A DNA stretch of 41,593 nucleotides from Oscillochloris sp. ZM17-4 (GTDB taxonomy: Bacteria; Chloroflexota; Chloroflexia; Chloroflexales; Chloroflexaceae). Position numbers and translations under genes: made by a program. Under the pieces are notes generated by a model. That model saw only the letters and a list, made by a program, of their open reading frames with translations, had not been told where the DNA came from and did no database searches. Positions 31,611 to 40,500 of the stretch are shown here, piece after piece (within the stretch, counting starts at the first letter, position 1; each line of letters opens with the position of its first letter). The stretch spans positions 111,163 to 152,755 of the forward strand of contig NZ_JAIEWN010000010.1 of the NCBI RefSeq assembly GCF_019599295.1. Reading direction: 5' to 3'.

Positions 31611-32876
31611 ATGCCAGCATACCCTGGAACGATCCTGGTCGTCGATGACAATGAGATCAACCGCACCATCCTGCGCATCCAGCTTCAGCAGGAGGGCCAT
31701 CAGGTTGAGACGGCGGAGCATGGGCTGGCCGCCATCGCGATGCTGCGCGAGCGGCCCTTCGACATCGTGCTGCTGGATCTGCTCATGCCCGAGATGGATG
31801 GCTTCCAGGTGCTCACGCTGCTCCAGGCCGACAGCGAGCTGCGGCACATTCCGGTGATCGTGATCTCGGCGCTCGACGAGATGGAGAACATCACGCACTG
31901 CATCGAGATGGGGGCCACCGATCACCTGGCCCGGCCCTTCAACCCGATGCTGCTGCGGGCGCGGATCAACGCCTCGCTGGCGGCCAAGCGCCTGCACGAC
32001 CAGGAGGCCGAGTACCTGCACCAGGTGCGCCGGATCACCGACGCTGCCGCAGCGATCGAGGCCAAGCGCTTCGATGCCGCCAGCCTGGGGCCGGTCGCGG
32101 CGCGCGGGGACGCCCTCGGCCAGCTGGCCCGCGTCTTCACGCAGATGGCGCGCGAGGTCGAGGCCCGCGAGCGGCAGCTGAAGCAGGAGAGCCAGTTTAA
32201 GTCGGCCCTGATCGGCAAGATCACCCACGAGCTGCGCAGCCCCTTCGTCTCGGTCGGGCTCACGGCCCAGCTGATCCAGCGCTACGCCGAGCGCCAGATG
32301 CTGGCCGAGGTGTGTGTGGAGGCGGGCCAGCTTGATCGGCAGCTGGCGGCGGGGCGACAGATGATCGACAGCGTGATCAGCTACGCGTCGCTGGTCAGCA
32401 AGCTCACTGCGCCCCAGCCCGAGCCGACTGATATGGCCGCCATGATCCGCGAGAGCACCGCCCCGCTCCAGCGCCTCGCCGAGACGCGGGAGGTGGAGCT
32501 GAGCTATGTGATCGCCGAGCCGCTGCCGATGATGTCGGTCGATCATGAGCAGCTCAGCGAGGCGATCCATCACCTGGTACACAACGCGATCAAGGTTAGC
32601 CAGCCCGGCGGGCATGTCCGCCTAAGCTGCGCGGCGCAGGGCGGGCAGCTCACGCTGATGATTGAGGATGATGGCCCGGGGATCGCCCAGGATAAGCTGG
32701 AGACGATCTGGGATGTGTTCGCGCAGACGAGCGACGACGTGCAGCGCGGCGTAGAGGGGCTGGGGATGGGGCTGGCGCTGGTGAGCTGCATCATCAAGGC
32801 CCACCGCGGCAAGCTGCTGGCCCGCAGCACACCCGGCGTGGGGAGCAGCTTCGGATTTCGCATAGCAATTGGCTGA
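31611..32876 (+). CDS. receiver-histidine kinase (hybrid, N-terminal receiver)
   Basis: The 421-residue soluble protein has a receiver domain at 6-122 (acidic pair DD near 13, phospho-acceptor D56 in LLLDLLMPEMDG). A helical linker (DALGQLARVFTQMAREVEARERQLKQE) follows, then a HisKA domain with H206 in KITHELRSPFVSV and an ATPase domain (about 300-420) with HLVHNAIKVS, EDDGPGIAQ and GLGMGLALV boxes. It has no membrane segment or sensor domain, so its input is probably phosphorylation of the receiver by another kinase. The next gene is an Hpt protein starting 28 bases later, suggesting a phosphorelay. ATG 31611 was chosen as the domain begins there; the ribosome-binding site is weak. Confidence 0.9.
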   Translation: MPAYPGTILVVDDNEINRTILRIQLQQEGHQVETAEHGLAAIAMLRERPFDIVLLDLLMPEMDGFQVLTLLQADSELRHIPVIVISALDEMENITHCIEMGATDHLARPFNPMLLRARINASLAAKRLHDQEAEYLHQVRRITDAAAAIEAKRFDAASLGPVAARGDALGQLARVFTQMAREVEARERQLKQESQFKSALIGKITHELRSPFVSVGLTAQLIQRYAERQMLAEVCVEAGQLDRQLAAGRQMIDSVISYASLVSKLTAPQPEPTDMAAMIRESTAPLQRLAETREVELSYVIAEPLPMMSVDHEQLSEAIHHLVHNAIKVSQPGGHVRLSCAAQGGQLTLMIEDDGPGIAQDKLETIWDVFAQTSDDVQRGVEGLGMGLALVSCIIKAHRGKLLARSTPGVGSSFGFRIAIG

Positions 32877-32904
32877 GCGCCACCCAGGACAGGATCCATC
32901 ACCC

Positions 32905-33288
32905 ATGACTCCCCAGAGCACCCATGGTGCGGCGGCCGACAGCGCGCCCCAGGCGATCGACAGGGCCGTCATCCAGCAGCTGGCCAGCGCCCTGGGAGAT
33001 CAGGGCGTCGCCGTCATGCCCGCGCTGATCAGGACGTTCATCGAGAGCGGCGACGCGCTCCTGGCCAGCGCGCGCGTGGCGATCGGGCGAGACGACCGAC
33101 CCACCATGCGCCGGGCCATGCACACGCTCAAATCGAACGCCAACACCTTCGGGGCGCGCGCGCTGGAGGCCCTCTGCCGCGATCTGGAGCGGCGCGCGGC
33201 GGATGGCGGTCTGAGCGATGCCGGCGCGGCGCTTGACGAGGTTGCCGCAGAGCTCGCCCTCGTGCGCGCCGCGCTTGAGGCGCTGTAG
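32905..33288 (+). CDS. Hpt (histidine phosphotransfer) domain protein
   Basis: This 127-residue helical protein carries the Hpt signature AMHTLKSNANTFGARALEALCRDLE with phospho-acceptor H73. It would shuttle phosphoryl groups between receivers. It directly follows the receiver-kinase and probably shares its transcript. A TTG start at 32869 overlapping the kinase is possible but less likely; GGACAGGA precedes ATG 32905. The output regulator is not in the immediate neighbourhood. Confidence 0.87.
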   Translation: MTPQSTHGAAADSAPQAIDRAVIQQLASALGDQGVAVMPALIRTFIESGDALLASARVAIGRDDRPTMRRAMHTLKSNANTFGARALEALCRDLERRAADGGLSDAGAALDEVAAELALVRAALEAL

Positions 33289-33357
33289 GGTTCTGCGATA
33301 AGGGGGGCAGATAGAAAAGCTCAATACGTCTTAAAAAAACTGTCACCCGTACAGGTA

Positions 33358-33385
33358 TTTACATAGCAAATTCTCCGGTTATACT
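33358..33385 (+). promoter_or_regulatory. promoter of the exported-protein gene
   Basis: TTTACA (33358-33363) and TATACT (33380-33385) are 16 bases apart, about 30 bases before the ATG, in an AT-rich patch. Confidence 0.65.
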
Positions 33386-33415
33386 CCTTCATGGTGGAAT
33401 CGTAGGAGAAACGCT

Positions 33416-34102
33416 ATGCCGCACCATCGTCGCTTCTTCATGGCTCTGACCGCACTACTGGCCTTCGCCACGCTGCTGAGTATCGCCCGAGCCGACACGG
33501 GCAATACCGTCTACCTGCCACTGCTCGTCAGCGATGGCTCGGGTCAAGGCCAGGCCCCGGTGCCGACCGACCTCACGGCCACCGCCACCAGCACCGCCAC
33601 CGCCACCGCGACGACAACGCCGACAGAACCCTGCACCGGGGTCTATCCGATCGGGATCGACACGGCGACGATCACGGGGGACACCTTCAACAATCTCGGC
33701 GTTGACACGACTAACCCCAACGAGTACAAGGTACTGAGCAACGGCCAGATCCAGCGCCGACTCTACGTCACCACCGACAGCATGCCCGGCGGCTTCGCCT
33801 ACCTGCGCTGGAACGAGAGCTTTGCGCCAGGGGGCATCCCGGCGACCAGCGGGCAGGCGCTGGTGAACTCGCTGAGCGGCGAGGGCAACTATGGATCGGG
33901 CTTTGAGGAGGCTCCCTGGCCAGTTCTGGGAACCGCGCCAGTCGACTACCCGAACCAGCCCGGCGCGCTGAACGCGGGCGACTGGATCTGGGGCACCCCG
34001 GGATGGAAGGATAGCACTGGCGCAACCGGCGTCCCTGCCGCCCTGGACGCGCAGATCGTCACCGGGCGCCCAATGCGAAGGCCGCCTGCGCGGCCTGTCT
34101 GA
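33416..34102 (+). pseudogene. exported protein of unknown function, truncated at a palindrome
   Basis: The 228-residue frame has a signal peptide (MPHHRRFFMALTALLAFATLLSIARA), a NTVYLPLLVS segment of the type seen after signal peptides in Chloroflexota exported proteins, and a threonine/alanine/proline-rich linker (about 50-72). A globular part follows (GVYPIGIDTATIT...QIQRRLYVTTD...GGFAYLRWNES...GDWIWGTPGWKDSTG). After PAALDAQIVTG the frame enters a perfect 22-bp palindrome, reads MRRPPARPV, and stops in the palindrome loop. The domain looks unfinished at that point; related proteins, as I recall them, continue with further strands after a similar DALDA segment. I therefore call it 3'-truncated. 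It has a promoter and a good GGAG ribosome-binding site, so it may still be expressed. Confidence 0.65.
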
Positions 34103-34154
34103 GGCCGCGCAGGCGGCCTTCGCAAACCCTAGCCCGCCCGTTTACGGGCCGGGC
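34074..34154. repeat. 22-bp perfect palindrome followed by a second hairpin
   Basis: Arms 34074-34095 and 34103-34124 are exact complements with a 7-base loop (TGTCTGA). A second imperfect hairpin GCCCGCCCG-TTTA-CGGGCCGGGC follows (34132-34154). The first could terminate transcription, but it also supplies the last codons and stop of the truncated exported protein. Confidence 0.85.
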
Positions 34155-34163
34155 GCGGTCGGG

Positions 34164-34189
34164 TCACCGCGTGACTTCTGCGGTATTGC
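34164..34189. repeat. second copy of the 26-base motif after a truncated gene
   Basis: It contains ACTTCTGCGGTATTGC and TCACCGCGT, and matches 22553-22578 at 25 of 26 positions. It lies 62 bases after the stop of the truncated exported protein. Internal symmetry (ACCGC...GCGGT) would allow a small hairpin. Confidence 0.8.
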
Positions 34190-34201
34190 ACCATTTGTGT
34201 T

Positions 34202-34228
34202 GTGTGGGAGAGCGTCGCTCTCGCACAC
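34202..34228 (-). terminator. hairpin downstream of the cyclophilin gene
   Basis: GTGTGGGAGAG and CTCTCGCACAC form an 11-bp stem with one mismatch and a 5-base loop, 15 bases after the cyclophilin stop on the minus strand. No clear T-run follows. Confidence 0.5.
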
Positions 34229-34243
34229 CCTCACCGGGCGCAG

Positions 34244-34726
34244 CTACGCCTCGGCGACAGAGACATCGACCATCACGTCGCCCTGGCGGATGGCGTTGAC
34301 CACATCCATGCCGCTGGTGACGCGGCCGAAGACGGTGTGCTTGCCATCGAGGTGGGGCTGGGGCGCGTGGGTGATGAAGAACTGGCTGCCGTTGGTGTTC
34401 GGGCCAGCGTTCGCCATCGAGATCACGCCGGTCTGGTGGGTGAGCGGGTTGCCGCGCACCTCGTCGGCGAACTTGTAGCCGGGGCCGCCGCTGCCAGTGC
34501 CGGTGGGGTCGCCGCCCTGGATCATGAAGTTGCTGATCACGCGGTGGAACTTCAGCCCGTTGTAGAAGCCCTGGCCCGCCAGGAAGACAAAGTTGTTCAC
34601 GGTCAGCGGGGCGCTCTGGGGATAGAGCTCGAGCTCGATATCGCCTTTAGTGGTATCTATGGTAACTTTGTAGGTCTTGGTCTTGTCGATCGTCAGCGCC
34701 GGCGGGCTGCTCCACTGGTGTGCCAC
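34244..34726 (-). CDS. cyclophilin-type peptidyl-prolyl cis-trans isomerase
   Basis: The 160-residue single-domain cyclophilin has the active-site pattern [27 protein letters not shown], followed by [37 protein letters not shown]. The conserved Arg, Phe, Met and Gln positions are present, while the Trp of human CypA is His (HLDGKH), as in many bacterial forms. There is no signal peptide, so it acts in the cytoplasm. It catalyses proline isomerisation during folding. It converges on the truncated exported-protein gene and is divergent from pbpC. Confidence 0.93.
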   Translation of the reverse strand: MAHQWSSPPALTIDKTKTYKVTIDTTKGDIELELYPQSAPLTVNNFVFLAGQGFYNGLKFHRVISNFMIQGGDPTGTGSGGPGYKFADEVRGNPLTHQTGVISMANAGPNTNGSQFFITHAPQPHLDGKHTVFGRVTSGMDVVNAIRQGDVMVDVSVAEA

Positions 34727-34784
34727 ACGTCACTCCTTACTGTATGCCGTTACGAATGCCGGCGGCATTATAGCACGGGGAGGA

Positions 34785-34847
34785 GATAGCCGATAGCCGA
34801 TAGCTGATAGCCGATAGCTGATAGCCGATAGCTGATAGCTGATAGCT
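34785..34847. repeat. (GATAGCY)9 heptamer repeat upstream of the cyclophilin gene
   Basis: Nine perfectly phased heptamers, GATAGCC or GATAGCT, fill 63 bases of the gap between the divergent cyclophilin and pbpC genes. It is the longest array in the window. Confidence 0.92.
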
Positions 34848-34887
34848 ACGCATAATCTGGCTATCAGAGTACGACCGGCGAACAAAG

Positions 34888-34896
34888 TGCTATGAT
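34888..34896 (+). promoter_or_regulatory. extended -10 promoter of pbpC
   Basis: TGCTATGAT has the TG extension and a TATGAT hexamer (34891-34896), the same -10 as kimA. The -35 region is poor. It lies between the two heptamer arrays. Confidence 0.5.
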
Positions 34897-34903
34897 TCGG
34901 GCA

Positions 34904-34936
34904 GAGTGTTGAGTGTTGAGTGTTAAGTGTTGAGTG
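34904..34936. repeat. (GAGTGTT)n heptamer repeat abutting the pbpC start codon
   Basis: GAGTGTT occurs three times, then AAGTGTT, then GAGTG directly before the ATG. The repeat occupies the position of the ribosome-binding site, and no Shine-Dalgarno is present. It lies in the transcribed leader if the -10 at 34891 is used. Confidence 0.88.
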
Positions 34937-37435
34937 ATGGCACGCCAGCCCAGAGCACAAACTATTGCGACACGCCGACTATGGCGGCCGGCCCTGCGCA
35001 TCGCTGGGCTGCTGCTGCTGGCCGGGCTGCTGTTTGGCGGCTACCTGTGGGTCTCCACGCCGCTGCCGGAGCCGGGGCAGATCTGGGCGCGGGCGAGCCT
35101 GGGGAACACGCGCATCCTCGACCGGGGCGGCCGGCTGCTCTACGCGGTGCCCGACCCGCTCAGCGGCCGGCAGCAGCCGGTGCCGCTTTCCGCGATCCCG
35201 CTGGCCCTCCAGCAGGCCACGGTGGCCGTCGAGGATGCGAGCTTCTACCAGAACCCCGGCGTCGACCTGCGCGGGATCGCGCGGGCGGCCTGGCAGAACC
35301 TGCGCAGCGGCGAGATCGTGGCCGGCGGCTCGACGATCACCCAGCAGCTGGCGCGGACGATCCTGCTCGACCCGCGCGAGGCCCAGCGGCAGAGCCTCGG
35401 CCGCAAGCTGCGCGAGGCGGTGCTGGCCCTCAAGCTGAGCGCCAGCTTTGGCAAGGGCGAGATCTTGTCCATGTACCTGAACCAGGTCTACTACGGCGGC
35501 CTAAGCTATGGGGTGGAGGCGGCGGCCCAGCGCACCTTCGGCAAGCCGGCAAGCGACCTGGATCTGGCCGAGGCGGCGCTGCTGGCGGGGCTGCCCCAGG
35601 CGCCCGGCCGCTACGACCCGTTCAGCCAGCCCGATCTGGCGGCGGCCCGCCAGGCCCAGGTGCTCGACGCGATGGCGCGCGAGGGCTTCATCACGGCCGA
35701 GGAGGCTGAGCGGGCCAAGGCCGAGCCGCTCCAGCTGCATGGCGCGGCGGCGGAGATGCGCGCCCCGCACTTTGTGGGCTATGTGCTCGACACGCTCACC
35801 GCCGCGCTCGGCCCCGACACGGTGCTGCGCGGCGGGCTGACGATCACCACGACCCTGGACGCCGACCTGCAGGACGCGGCCCAGGAGGTCCTGCGCCGCC
35901 AGATCGAGCGGCTGAGCAGCCCGCGCGACGGCGGGCTGCCCCACCGGGTGAGCGGCGGCGCGGTGGTGGTGCTCGACCCGCGCGATGGCGCGATTCTTGC
36001 GATGGTGGGTAGCCCGGACTTCGCCGACCGGGCGAGCGCCGGGCAGGTGAACGCCGCCCTGGCCCTGCGCCAGCCAGGCTCGGCGATCAAGCCGCTGACC
36101 TACGCGGCCGCCCTGGAGCGCGGCTGGACGCCGGCGACGACGATCCTCGATGTGCCGAGCTCGTTTGCGACCCGCGAGGGCCGGCCCTACGCCCCGGAGA
36201 ACTATGACTCGACCTTCCACGGCCCGCTCAGCCTGCGCGAGGCCCTGGCGACATCCTCGAATGTGGCGGCGGTGCGCGCCCTTGACCACATTGGCGTGCC
36301 GGCCCTGCTGGAGATGGCGCAGCGCCTGGGGATCACCTCGCTCGGCCAGGACTCGGCGCGCTACGGGCTCTCGCTGACCCTGGGCAGCGGGGAGCTGCGG
36401 CCCCTGGAGCTGACGGCGGCCTTCGCGGCCTTCGCCAACGGCGGCAGCCGGGTGACGCCCTATTCTGTTATGTCAATCTCTGGCGCGGCGACGCCGGGGC
36501 ACGCCGGGCCTGAGCCAGCCCTCTCGCCGCAGGTGGCCTACCTGATCAGCGACATTCTCTCGGATCGCTACGCCCGGATGCGGGCCTTCGGCGTCGAGAG
36601 CCCGCTGGACATCGGCCGGCCGGCGGCGGCGAAGACGGGCACGACGACCGACTGGCGCGATAACTGGACGGTGGGCTACACGCCGGACCGGGCGGTGGGG
36701 GTGTGGGTGGGCAACGCCGACGGCGAGCCGATGAAGGACGTGAGCGGGATCAGCGGGGCCGGGCCGGTCTGGCACGATGTGATGCTGGCCGCGCACCGTG
36801 GCCTGCCGGCGCGCGACTTCGCCCGGCCGGCGGGGATCGTCGAGCTGAGCGTCTGCGCCGAGGGCGGGATGCTGCCGGGGCCGGCATGCCCCGCATCCCG
36901 GCTGGAGCGCTTCGTGGCGGGGACGGAGCCGCGCCAGCCTGACACGACCCACGTGGCGCTGCGGGTGGACCGGCTGCTGGGCTGCCTGGCCCCGGCGGGC
37001 TACCCGGCCGCCAGAACGACAACGCGGATCTTCCGGCGGCTGCCGCCTGAGGCGGCGGCCTGGGGCCGGGAGAACGGCATCCCCGCGCCGCCGGCCCAGC
37101 CCTGCCGGCAGGAGGGCGGCCCCACGCCGACAGCCCCGCAAGCCAATGTATCGGCCGGGGATGTGGCGGCCGGCCCGACCCTGATCAGCCCGGCCGCCGG
37201 CTCGGTCTACCGGATGAGCGCGGGGGTGCCGGCGGATCGCCAGCAGATCGTGATCGAGGCGGTCGGCGGGGGAACAAATTCGGCCCTCACCATCGTCATT
37301 GATGGAGAGCCAGTTGCACAACTCAGCGGGCCGCCCTACCACGCCTTCTGGCAGCTCGCGCCGGGCGAGCACCGGGCCTGGGCCGAGGCGGGCGGCGCCC
37401 GCAGCGCCGAGGTGCGCTTTACGGTGATCAGATAA
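34937..37435 (+). CDS. pbpC: class A penicillin-binding protein 1C (PbpC-type)
   Basis: The 832-residue bifunctional peptidoglycan synthase has a short cytoplasmic start, one membrane helix (about 20-40), and a GT51 glycosyltransferase domain (about 55-225; catalytic Glu in VAVEDASFYQNPGVD, then GGSTITQQLARTIL). The transpeptidase domain has SxxK at S382-K385, SxN at S440-S441-N442 and KTG from K566 (AKTGTTTDWRDNW). The final 90 residues (TLISPAAGSVYRM...FWQLAPGEHRAWAEA) form the BiPBP_C domain typical of PBP1C. Start ATG 34937 follows a heptamer repeat directly; GTG 34934 is an alternative. The next gene is an alpha-2-macroglobulin-like protein, the classical partner of pbpC in proteobacteria. 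Confidence 0.93.
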   Translation: MARQPRAQTIATRRLWRPALRIAGLLLLAGLLFGGYLWVSTPLPEPGQIWARASLGNTRILDRGGRLLYAVPDPLSGRQQPVPLSAIPLALQQATVAVEDASFYQNPGVDLRGIARAAWQNLRSGEIVAGGSTITQQLARTILLDPREAQRQSLGRKLREAVLALKLSASFGKGEILSMYLNQVYYGGLSYGVEAAAQRTFGKPASDLDLAEAALLAGLPQAPGRYDPFSQPDLAAARQAQVLDAMAREGFITAEEAERAKAEPLQLHGAAAEMRAPHFVGYVLDTLTAALGPDTVLRGGLTITTTLDADLQDAAQEVLRRQIERLSSPRDGGLPHRVSGGAVVVLDPRDGAILAMVGSPDFADRASAGQVNAALALRQPGSAIKPLTYAAALERGWTPATTILDVPSSFATREGRPYAPENYDSTFHGPLSLREALATSSNVAAVRALDHIGVPALLEMAQRLGITSLGQDSARYGLSLTLGSGELRPLELTAAFAAFANGGSRVTPYSVMSISGAATPGHAGPEPALSPQVAYLISDILSDRYARMRAFGVESPLDIGRPAAAKTGTTTDWRDNWTVGYTPDRAVGVWVGNADGEPMKDVSGISGAGPVWHDVMLAAHRGLPARDFARPAGIVELSVCAEGGMLPGPACPASRLERFVAGTEPRQPDTTHVALRVDRLLGCLAPAGYPAARTTTRIFRRLPPEAAAWGRENGIPAPPAQPCRQEGGPTPTAPQANVSAGDVAAGPTLISPAAGSVYRMSAGVPADRQQIVIEAVGGGTNSALTIVIDGEPVAQLSGPPYHAFWQLAPGEHRAWAEAGGARSAEVRFTVIR

Positions 37436-37440
37436 GGCCT

Positions 37441-37538
37441 TCTGGGGCTGCGCCCCAGACCTGCTCTTTGTTCTGGTTTGGCGGCTTCGCCGCCAAACCA
37501 GAACAAAAAATATTGTGGGGGCGGCGAAGCCGCCCCCA
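37441..37538. repeat. three consecutive perfect palindromes between pbpC and the A2M gene
   Basis: TCTGGGGC-TGC-GCCCCAGA (37441-37459), a 19-bp perfect stem with a TTC loop (37467-37485 with 37489-37507) and TGGGGGCGGC-GAA-GCCGCCCCCA (37516-37538) fill the 124-base gap. The middle one ends in an A-run and could terminate on the minus strand. On the plus strand they may reduce read-through into the A2M gene or protect the pbpC mRNA end. Confidence 0.85.
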
Positions 37539-37559
37539 TACCCCCACCGGGAGGATGTT

Positions 37560-40500
37560 ATGAGCCGTCTTCGCTCTCTTCTCACACCGCGCGGCGGGCT
37601 GATCGCCCTGGCGGTGCTCGCCGTCATCGGCCTGATCGGCGGCGGGGTCGCCGTCGGCCCGCAGCTGCTGCGCGGGCCGCAGGTGCTCAGCGTCAGCCCG
37701 GCCGACGGGTCGGACCACGCTAACCCGCAGGCCGAGATCACCATCACCTTCGACCAGCCGGTGCAGGAGTCCTCGCTCGCAGATGCCATCCAGCTCGACC
37801 CGCCGGCCGCCTTCGCGGCCAGCGCCTCGGGTGCCACAGTGACGATCCGGCCCGAGGGCGGGCTGGCCTACGGGGCGGGCTACCGCCTGACGATCGGGGC
37901 GGTGAAGAACAGCTTTGGCCGGCAGCTGGAGCAGCCGGTGAGCGTGGGATTCACCACGCAGCCCTTCGTGGCGGTGGCCGAGGTCGGCCCGCAGGATGGG
38001 GCCAAAGAGATCGCGGCGAACGCGCCGCTGACGGTGATCTTCGACTCACCGGTGGTGAGCGCGGAGCAGGTGCGGGCGGCGGCCGAGGACCCGCGCCAGG
38101 CGGCGGATCTGCCGCAGCCGCTGGCCTTCACGCCCGCCATCGCCGGGGCGGGCCAGTGGCTCTCGCCCACGCGCTATGTCTTCTCGCCCGAGGGCGGCTG
38201 GGGCGCGGCGACGAGCTACACCGTCACGGTGCCGGCCCAGGTCAGCGCCGACGGCGCGGCGCGCATGGAGCAGCCCTTCAGCTGGGGCTTCAGCACGGCG
38301 GCCAGCGTGCTGGCCTCGACCCGGCCCTTCGACCAGGAGCAGGACGTGGCGGCCGGCCAGCCGGTCGAGGTGCGTCTGGCCCGGGGCGTGGACGTGGCCT
38401 CGGCGGCGCAGCGCTTTGTCCTGGCCGACGCGGCCAGCGGCGCGCCGGTGGCGGGGACGGTGGATTCTCAGGCCGACCGCTTCATCTTCAAGCCGGCCTC
38501 GGCGCTGACGCGGGGCGGGCGCTACGTGGCGACGATCCAGCCGGGGGTGCTGGCGGCGAGCGGTGCGGCGATCAACAGCCAGCCGCTGAGCTGGGAGTTT
38601 GGCGTGATCGGCGACCTGAGCGTGGCCCAAGTGATCCCGGCCGCCGATGCCAGCGACATCATCACCACCACCCAGCAGATCGCCGTCCACTTCAACCACC
38701 CGGTTGTGGCCCTGGTCAGCCCCTCGGCCCAGGCGAGCCTGCCGCAGCCGCTGACGATCAGCCCGGCGGTGGCGGGCGTGGGCCGCTGGCTGGACACCAG
38801 CACCTTCATTATCTCGCCCACCACGCCGCTGGAGCCGGCCACCACCTACACCGCCAGCGTGGCGGCCGGGCTGGCCGACCAGACCGGCGGGCAGCTGCGC
38901 GACGCCTTCAGCTGGAGCTTCACCACGGTGGCACCGCTGGCCTACGGCTCGCTCCCGGCCGACGGGGAGGCATTCGCCAGCCCGAGCGGGCCGCTGAGCA
39001 TTGTGTTCAACCAGCCGATGGACATGGGCAGCCTGGGCGGGGCGGTAGCCCTGCTCGACCCCAGCGGAGCCAGCGTGCCGGGAAGCCTGTCGGTGGCGGC
39101 GAAGCCGGCCCAGGTCTTCCGCCAGGGCGGCCAGAACTACGACAACCCCTATGTGAGCGGCTTCACGGTGACATTCACACCGGCCGCCCCGCTGACGCGC
39201 GGCGCGATCTACAGCCTGATCGTGCGCGCCAGCGCGCGATCCGCCCAGGGCGGCGCGGCCCTGGCCCAGCCCTTCTCGGCCACCTTCACCGTCGCCCCGC
39301 TGCCGGCCCTGCTCGACAGCACACCGGCCAGCGGCGCGCGGGGCGTCAGCCCGAACGACTCGATCAACCTGCGCTTCAGCGAGCCGATGGACTGGGCCTC
39401 GGTGCAGAAGAGCCTGACGATCGACCCGCAGCCGACCGAGGTCTACACCGGAACCTACGACGGCGAGCTCTCCCTCTACCTGACGATGGAGGCCGAGCGC
39501 GACTACACGATCACCGTCGGCGCGGCGGCGAGCGACCTCTACGGCAGCACGCTGGGCCAGGACACGACGATCAGCTTCCGCACCGCGGCGCTGCCGCCCT
39601 CGCTGAACCTCGTCGGCGGCGGCCGCATGATGACCTACAGCAGCTACGCGCCGGCGCGCGTCCCGCTGCAGACGGTGAACACCGACAGCGTGAGCTACGA
39701 CCTCTACCGGGTGGAGCGCGCCCGGCTGGGCGCGCTGGTCGCGGCCACCCAGGACGATGATCAGTGGCGGGCCTTCGCGCCGGCGGGCGGCGCGATCAAG
39801 AGCGACACGCTCGCGCCGCAGGGGCCGCGCAACCGGGTCAACCTGACTCTGCTCGACATGGGCAGCCTGGAGGCCGGGGCCTACCTGCTGGAGGCTCGCG
39901 GGGCCGGGCAGGTCGAGCGCCAGCTGATGCTGGTCAGCCCGACGACCCTGACGGTCAAGCGCAGCGCGGATAAGCTCTTCGTCTGGGCGGTGGACCTGGC
40001 CAGCGGCAGGCCGACGGCGGGCCAGGCGATCCAGGCGGCGGCCATGACCTACGCGGACGGCGGGCAGCGCATGGGCGAGGTGGCGAGCCTGGGGATCACG
40101 GACGCCGACGGGGTGGTGCAGGCGGACTACGCGGCGGACAACCCCTACGACCCGATCTACATCTGGTCGGCCGAGGGCGCGCCCTTCGCCTTCGGCAGCA
40201 CCGTCTGGAGCGACGGCATCGACCCCTGGAGCTTCTCGCTGCCGGCCAGCATCGACCGGGCCGCCGTGGTGGGCAGCCTGAGCACGGACCGGCCGATCTA
40301 CCGGCCGGGCGAGCCGGTGCATATGCGCGGGGTGCTGCGCCTTGACGATGACGGGCGCTACACGATTCCCGGCGCGGATCGGCTGGCCAGCCTGACCGTC
40401 AGCGACTCGAACGGCAACCAGGTCTACTCCTCGACCCTGGAGCTGAGCCCGTTCGGCACCTTCAGCGCCGACCTGCCGCTGAGCGGGGACGCGCCCCTGG

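Noticed and set aside
34785-34847. Nine-unit repeat as a CRISPR array
   Set aside because: The units are 7 bases long and directly adjacent, with no spacers, and no cas gene is present.
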